A program made the translations under genes and the position numbers. Shown here one piece after another: positions 58,414 to 64,000 of a stretch of 64,000 nt of DNA; the stretch's first letter is position 1, and every line of letters starts with the position of its first letter. The notes under the pieces were generated by a model that was given only the letters and a program-made list of their open reading frames with translations, had not been told where the DNA came from and searched no databases. Source of the DNA: Jaapia argillacea MUCL 33604 (taxonomy: Eukaryota; Basidiomycota; Agaricomycetes; Jaapiales; Jaapiaceae). The stretch covers positions 894,593 to 958,592 of the forward strand of contig KL197713.1 in assembly GCA_000697665.1 (NCBI GenBank). The letters run 5' to 3'.

Positions 58414-58878
58414 GGTTAAATTTGCAGGTCGGAATGGTCGTGACGCGACGCGACGCGTCGAATCCCATCCACGCTTCATGCGCAAAAGAGCAATCATCGA
58501 GTAATCACTGTTGCATGCACGACCAGAGGTCCGCAAAAGCCTAGCTAGCTAAAGGCATCGCAGCCCTACATGCAATAAGGGTACAGAATAATGAAACAAC
58601 ATCAACTATGAAAGCAATGGGCCAAGGAGAAGAAGCGTAACGAGACGATGGGTAACAGGGAAACAAATTGGAAAGACGTCGTAAAGGGCGTGAACGATGA
58701 GCGGAACAAAACAAATAGAGGTAACTAACTCTACCACCACCAGGGTCATTAACTTCGTAATGAGCTTTCTTGCCGCAGCACCACCCAACGCCACCAAACG
58801 TCGGGACGGTGCACGGCGCCGTCCCAAAGGAAAACAATGAGATGTCGGAAAGAGAATCAAAGTTGGACGATAGCGGAT
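58414..58878. other. Intergenic, COQ11 promoter and 3' flank of expansin A
   Basis: 465 bp. The part from about 58541 to 58860 is the downstream flank of the expansin-like gene A, and its sequence is partly repeated behind gene B. The left part is the COQ11 promoter. Confidence 0.45.
58731..58763 (-). repeat. Conserved block, copy 1 (3' flank of expansin A)
   Basis: 33 nt read on the minus strand as TCATTACGAAGTTAATGACC plus GGTGGTGG. It matches copy 2 at 60681-60715 with few changes, while much of the DNA around it has drifted. Both copies lie at the same place behind their gene, probably inside the 3' untranslated region. Confidence 0.7.
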
Positions 58879-59370
58879 TTACGCGAAGTACCAGGAGACT
58901 ATAAAGAGGCTCAGGGCCAGGCAGCGAGGGACGTGAAAATTGTGCGCTTACTGGGGACCTCTCCTTCTTCCTCGGTGGCGATTTGAGTGAAAGCTCCGAC
59001 AGACAAGTCAATGGAATCCCCGTTGTTGCAAGTAGGGCAAGCATCCGCAATAGTGACGGTAACGGTCTTGCCATTATTTTGGTTGGTGATGTGCACTTGC
59101 TTGCCGCAGAGGGGAGACACCTGGCTGGTGTCACCGTAGCGGTCAACATCTAGAGAACGCATGAGTAAAGGTATCCAATGAGTAACCAAGGCAGCCTTAC
59201 CGATGGCGGCAATAAAAGCGCTATCAGGGTTGTAATTACCACAAGCCCCAGCTTCGCCATTTTGGTAGAAGAAGGTGGCCCTGATAGGAAGCAGATGTTC
59301 ATCAATTGTATGGGGCGGCATAAAGAAAAGGACTTACACCCCATCGGTGAAAGTTTGGCCACCGCCGGAA

Positions 59371-59401
<31 letters not shown>

Positions 59402-59840
59402 CAGAGGAGGCGGGTGTAGGAGAAGCCTTGGGAGTAGAGGTTGTCTTGTGGGTCGTCGTCTCGGGGGGAGCAGGTGGAGCCGTGGTAGTGTCCACCTGTT
59501 GCGAGGTGGTGTGTTGCGTAGATTTAGTAGTCGGATCGGGGGAGGACGATGAAGGTGATATAGTTACAGGGCTTGGAGCAGCATTTGCTACCGGTGAACT
59601 ACTGGTAGCTTGGGCAGTTGAGGTGCTCCTCGCCTTGCAGCGTCCGTTGGATCTCTTCCTTGTGCGACGGACGGGAGTAGGGGACACAGCATCCGCGAAA
59701 ACGCGAACAACATCTCCGACAGGCAACATCCGTGCAGCGATGTTCCGGTGAGCATCCCGTTGAACAAAGGGAGTCGCCAATGCGGTCACAGAAAGGGCGA
59801 AGGAGAACAGAACGGCACACTTGGTGATGATGGCGTACAT
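58879..59840 (-). CDS. Secreted expansin-like (DPBB) protein A
   Basis: Double-psi beta-barrel protein acting on cell walls; no proven enzyme activity for this family. Exons: 59840-59338, 59280-59201, 59149-58952, 58898-58879; 266 aa. Signal peptide about 1-20, then a 150-residue Ser/Thr/Pro linker and a (GS)n run coded by a hexamer repeat. The barrel begins GVATFFYQNGEAGACG and continues AIDVDRYGDTSQVSPLCGKQ, ITNQNNGKTVTVTIADACPT, NNGDSIDLSVGAFTQIA and the last exon ISWYFA, reached only through the 20-nt final exon. Cys pairs and the Asp of ADAC and IDLS are intact. The CBM63 half of full expansins is absent. Introns match gene B in the barrel. Confidence 0.9.
59371..59406. repeat. (CCAGAG)6 hexamer repeat in expansin A
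   Basis: Six exact CCAGAG units; on the coding strand they give alternating Ser and Gly just before the barrel domain. The length probably varies between strains. Confidence 0.9.
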
Positions 59841-60836
59841 GACCGATAAATCAAAGGAAGGAGGTCTGAAAGAGTGACGGGGTGCTAAGTCGCTAAGGAC
59901 TGATAAAAAAAACCTGTCAGGGGAGATCCGGGTCAGCAAAAATTGAAAATACAGTGCGGAAATGCGACCATGCATATGGCACAGTCGCCAACGCCTGAAG
60001 TGATAGAGGGGGAACACACCTGGGCCTTGGATACAGATACAGTTGATGTTGAAGAGACGTTGACCACCATGCCACCTTAAATAAGCATTTCGGACTGATT
60101 GCTTCTATTTGGTGCCTCACCAGCTTCTTTGTTTCGCTCTCGACTTGACGTGTGCTCACCCACCTGGACGCCTGGGTTTACGACATGCAATCAGTCCATC
60201 CCTTATCAATCAACCCAAGATTCAACCTGTCGTTGTTTCTACCACTCTTCCTTGAGTAAGTGCTGGTTCGCGCGGGCTTTGGATGAGGGAGGCTGGGGCG
60301 GCTTGAACCTCGGCTCGTTCCTATGGAAACCACAAAAGTTGATGACTCGTTCGACCTTTCACGCCCCGGCGAAATTCGCCGCTTGCCAACAGTTGCTCAG
60401 GTCGGTAAATGGCTACTGTAGTTCTCTCCATCGATGAATACGTGAACGATCATTGCATTCGTGCACCAACCGGAGCCCCAGGCTATCCATAGCTAGCTAT
60501 AGTTTCGACAGGGCTAGGTGCTAATAACGATACACAATAATGAAACAGCTTCAGCCAAGAAAACAATAGACCCAAGACTTGAAAGGATGAGGGAAATGAG
60601 AAAGCATGAAAGCGTTGAGAAATGGACAAGACGTCGCTGAAGGGCGTAAACAATGGACGGACCAAGACAAGTGGAGCAAGCTCCACCACCACCAGGGTCA
60701 TTAGATTCGTAATGATCTTCAATGCCGCCACTGTTCGACACCGCTGGACATCGATGCGGAGTCCCGCCCCGAGTTCAAAAAAAGGCAAATCAATGCAAGA
60801 GAAGGGAAAGAGAGCAAGTCAAACGGTCTTTTTTGT
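59841..60836. other. Intergenic between the two expansin genes
   Basis: 996 bp. The left 400 bp are the promoter of gene A, the right 350 bp the 3' flank of gene B, including the conserved block at 60681-60715. No further gene is supported. Confidence 0.5.
60681..60715 (-). repeat. Conserved block, copy 2 (3' flank of expansin B)
   Basis: Read on the minus strand: TCATTACGAATCTAATGACC followed by CTGGTGGTGGTGG. It corresponds to copy 1 at 58731-58763. It lies 122-156 bp beyond the stop of gene B; copy 1 lies 116-148 bp beyond the stop of gene A. Confidence 0.7.
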
Positions 60837-61960
60837 TTAAACGAAATTCCAGGTGACTGGCCGAAATTATGGAGGTCAGCGGTGAGCATTCACGGAAATT
60901 TTCAAACGTACTTGGGACCTCGCCTTCTTCTTCGGTAGCAATCTGGGTGAATGCACCGACAGACAGATCAATGGAGTCCCCATTGTTGCAAGTGGGGCAG
61001 GCATCCGCGATAGTAACGGTTACGGATTTGCCATTGTTCTGGTTTGTAATAAACACTTGCTGACCGCAAAGGGGCGAAGTCACGCCGGTGTCGCCATAGC
61101 GAGCAACATCTTTCAACATAAAGCGGTGGGTAATGAGTCTGACGTTCTGTAAGAATGCTTTGAAAGCACTGACCAATGGCAGCAATGAAATCCGAGTCAG
61201 CGTGCACCTGGCCACATGCACCGGCTTGACCGTTTTGCAAGAAGAAGGTGGCACTGAGAAAGGAGTCAGTCATAGTTGGAAGGGACAATGAAGAAAAAAA
61301 AAAGATGCGTACACTCCATCGGAGAAGGACTGTCCGCCTCCGCTGGAACCTCCGCCGGAGCCACCAGAAGAGGCAGGTGTAGGAGAAGCCTTGGGTGTTT
61401 TGGTTGTCGTAGAGGTAGCCTCGGGTGTCGTTTCGGGAGCGGGAGCGGGGGTCGTTTCGGGGTTCGCGTCAGAGGTCGTGGCATGAGACTTGTGCGTAGG
61501 AGAAGGAGCTACAGCAGCAGGAGCCTCAGTCGGGGTTTCGGTCGGGGTGGGCTCCGCGGTGCTAGTTTCGCCATCCTCGGTGCATTCAGGGTCTTCTTCT
61601 GGAACTACAGTGGAAGTGGGCTCAGCTGCGCTGGCCGAGATGCTGGCAGCATCCGATGGGGTGCACTGCGCAGGAAGGGAAGACAGCTGCTCAGTGGCCT
61701 ATAGACAATTCAATTAGTGATGATAAAAGGATGTCGTCAGGGTTTAGTTTTACCAGAAGGGGGTGGCAGCATTGATCGAAAAATGTTGTGCCGTGCTGTG
61801 TCTGACAACTAAGGGCGAGATACCGAGTGTGGTACTGATTGTAGGACTCGAGGCGCGTGGTGTCATAACCAGGGGGTGGAGTCGCACGGGGAACTACCAA
61901 GCCGGAAACCGTGGAAGCCGCGACGAGAACGATGGAAGCGACGGAAAGGAGTTGGAACAT
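60837..61960 (-). CDS. Secreted expansin-like (DPBB) protein B
   Basis: Tandem paralogue of protein A. Exons: 61960-61754, 61698-61313, 61253-61174, 61109-60912, 60856-60837; 296 aa. Signal peptide about 1-19. An N-terminal Cys-containing segment (LSCQTQHGTTFFDQCCHPLL, LPAQC) is not present in A. A Thr/Pro/Glu-rich linker follows, then a Gly/Ser hinge and the barrel: VATFFLQNGQAGACG, AIDVARYGDTGVTSPLCGQQ, ITNQNNGKSVTVTIADACPT, NNGDSIDLSVGAFTQIA and ITWNFV. The barrel exon lengths (80, 198 and 20 nt) are identical in A and B, proof of a recent common origin; the first exon of B has been added or lost. Confidence 0.9.
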
Positions 61961-62737
61961 GGCTGAAACGGTGGAGAGGGATATGTAATGACGGGACCTT
62001 GTTGATTTAGGTGCGGGGAGTGAGGGAACGGCCAAGTTCAACTAAAGCCTAGGAAAGAGAGGGAGTGCGTTTTAAATGAATGTATGCACAGGAACCGTGT
62101 GGGCTAAATTGCGAAAAATCAGAGTGAGTGCGAGGCAACGCGAAAGACAAATTGTACACACCGTCCAAGGAAACGCGGAAGGATGTGAAAAGGGATGGAG
62201 AAAAGAGAGGAAAATAACGGGAGAATGAACCAGAGTTGTGATCATCACAACTTTCTTATAATTATGGGCTTTTCCCACGATGCCGCAACGGACCTGTGTT
62301 CGAGTCCAACAGCCTCATTGTGACGTGGATGAATCGTTCCTGGTTCCTTTTGTTGCCCAAAAAGTGATGACCTGTCCAATCTCAGAGGTTATTATGTTTC
62401 AATGAGTCACGCAATTGTTTGGATTGCAAGGTGTTCCGCCGAGTGCCCGCCACCTGGAGGGAGTCAATGTGCTCTTGATGGAATGATGCACGTATGATGG
62501 TTCTCAAAAGCCTTGGTGACCATCAGGTCGCCAAAAATTGGTCGAGATTTGGGGTGCGTCAAGCAGGACTGGTGCCGGTGAAGGACGAAAGAGGACGAAG
62601 CGGATAATGGTTGCTGCACAGCCCAAGTACGTCGTTTGGTCAAGTTTGGTCGCGTAGCGAACTGCGCGGCGTTTGCAGGGACATGATCAGACGTTGTGCG
62701 TCAACCTGCTTGTACGATCCACGAGACCCCATCCAAC
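61961..62737. other. Divergent region expansin B / SCAMP
   Basis: 777 bp with both promoters. A GTTCGAGTCC phrase near 62303 resembles a tRNA B-box but no tRNA can be folded. An ATG at 62608 opens a frame reaching the SCAMP second exon, but the SCAMP N-terminus fits a start at 62738 better. Confidence 0.45.
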
Positions 62738-64000
62738 ATGAGTACGACCTCTTATCCTTCCAAGAATACTGTACTAAATCGTACTCCTGCTCAGCCGAAT
62801 TTACGCAAAATCCATTTGCCTCGACGCATTCATTGGATACGAACCCCTTTGAAGACCCTGCGGAGACTTCACAACAATATGAAGCACGAATGACTGACCT
62901 GTCACAACGAGAACGGGATCTGGAGAGAAGGGAGCAAGAGCTAAACCAAAAGGCAGATCACATCAGGAAACATGGGCGAAATAATTGGCCTCCTTGTGAG
63001 CAAACGCCTCCAGTGGTGTGAGGGGTGTGCACTGAGCAATTCGAATTCCATACCTGAATAGTCTTACCCCTGATTTACCACTCGATCCCAGAAGAAATAC
63101 CCGAGCTATCGCGCCCACTGATCACCCGACTCTACCAACTATGGCTGGTCCTACTGGGTACTTTGATTGTTAACATGGTCGCATGCATCTTCATTCTCCT
63201 GGCCGGTTCCTCTGACGGTGGTAGGGATCTTGGAGCAAGTATCGGGTACGTCGCGGCTTACGTCTGGTGGGCAACCGTTATGCTTATCGTTTTACAGTTA
63301 TCTGCCCATCATCGGTGCTCTCTCATTCCTTCTCTGGTACAGGTGTGTTACTTTCACTGCTGTCTGGTACATGAGGTCAGACTATGTTTATCTAGACCAA
63401 TTTACAACGCATATATGAAGGTAGGGCTACTATCGCTACACTTTTGACTGGTTGCTTAGACTTTCTTCAGGAGCAAGCTCTCTACTATTGTAAGATTTGC
63501 CCGGATCCTGTTTCTCTATTTAATGTCATGATGTGGCGACAGATATCTACTTTTTCTTCGGCGGTTTCCATCTTCTCTTTTCGGTCTACATGTAAGATAT
63601 CCAGATCATGTCGTTGAAAGTGTATTGACATATTATGGCATTCCAATTCAGGATCATTGGCATCCCAAGGTATGGACTGTGTCACTTGTTTTCCGAAACT
63701 TGCAGCTCACCCGAACTCTTCGCAGTACTGGGTCAGCGGGTTTAATACAAACGATCCAGATGTATGCTAAGCCAGCAATTCCCGCCGCCATTTTGGGGAC
63801 GATTGCAACCGTTGGGTGGACTGTTCAGGGCCTTGGCAATGCGTACTATTATCGGCAGGTTCGTCCCAGGCTGATCGTCCCCGTGTCTGTCGCTCTGAAC
63901 ATTTCACTCCTCAGATTTGGGCGCATCATACGGCTCAGGGTCATTCGATGGAGAAGGTGCGTCGAGGGCTACTTGTTTGCGAACGAAAGGCTGATGTCCA
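62738..64000 (+). CDS. SCAMP, secretory carrier membrane protein (partial, runs off the window)
   Basis: Four-span protein of post-Golgi and recycling vesicles. Exons in the window: 62738-62741, 62795-62995, 63062-63245, 63298-63342, 63396-63420, 63471-63489, 63543-63591, 63652-63669, 63726-63858, 63915-63956; the next intron is open at the edge. The first exon codes only ATGA; splicing gives MTEFTQNPFASTHSLDTNPF, restoring the N-terminal NPF repeats used to bind EH-domain endocytic proteins. A charged coiled coil (SQRERDLERREQELNQKADH) follows, then NNWPPFLPL, the first spans, YLPIIGALSFLLWYRPIY and a later AILGTIATVGWTVQGLGNAYYY span. Three exons are under 26 nt. The C-terminal tail lies outside the window. 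Confidence 0.9.

Noticed and set aside
62230-62330. tRNA-like GTTCGAGTCC phrase
   Set aside because: Only a four-base hairpin surrounds it; no cloverleaf is possible.
62611-63021. Longer SCAMP start reading through 62742-62794
   Set aside because: Adds a Cys-rich leader unlike any SCAMP; splicing at 62742-62794 restores the NPF N-terminus.

Overview
The window is nuclear DNA of a filamentous basidiomycete, most likely an Agaricomycete. Almost every gene is broken by many short introns, mostly 46-70 nt, with GT..AG or occasionally GC..AG ends. The protein families are typically fungal: a Zn2Cys6 regulator, Atg15, Csm3, Coq11, Aim34 and Cmr1. Two secreted lignocellulose-type oxidoreductases, a glyoxal oxidase and a CDH-type cytochrome carrying a CBM1 module, point to a wood- or litter-decaying lineage. 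I cannot name the species. The gene models were spliced by hand. Each complete coding sequence sums to a multiple of three, and I checked junctions against conserved protein motifs wherever the family is known.

Thirty genes are supported, about one per 2.1 kb. Left part (0.6-23 kb): ADE4 (purine synthesis), a glyoxal oxidase with an extra N-terminal domain, PNO1 (40S assembly), a URI/Bud27-like protein, GPI10 (GPI anchor), mitoribosomal mS38/COX24, CAB4-type PPAT (coenzyme A), an unknown protein with a retropepsin-like layout, the CBM1 cytochrome, SNU13, UBC9, a LaeA/TAM-type methyltransferase and the proteasome beta5 subunit. Middle (23-46 kb): a SAC/hSac2 phosphoinositide phosphatase, a LIM protein, a Zn2Cys6 transcription factor behind a long gene-free stretch, an ERF2-type DHHC palmitoyltransferase, an SDR, the autophagic lipase ATG15 and an unknown four-span membrane protein. 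Right part (46-64 kb): an AIM34-like SAP protein, an unknown conserved protein, CMR1, CSM3, NTMT1/TAE1, adenylate kinase, COQ11, two tandem expansin-like DPBB proteins and the start of a SCAMP.

Most genes are housekeeping and are not organised as a pathway cluster. Trafficking and lipid genes (SAC, ERF2, ATG15, SCAMP) are scattered. The chromatin/replication pair CMR1 and CSM3 lies tail to tail. The secreted genes (glyoxal oxidase, cytochrome, two expansins) form the accessory layer, and the first two have recognisable TATA boxes. I saw no tRNA, rRNA, transposon, LTR element or CRISPR array.

The most unusual features are at the level of gene structure: an ADE4 start codon split by an intron, four GC-AG introns (one inside the spliceosomal gene SNU13), many microexons down to 9-14 nt, a conserved non-coding block behind both expansin paralogues, a glyoxal oxidase fusion, and two or three conserved proteins of unknown function. 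I did not find a clear new multi-gene system.
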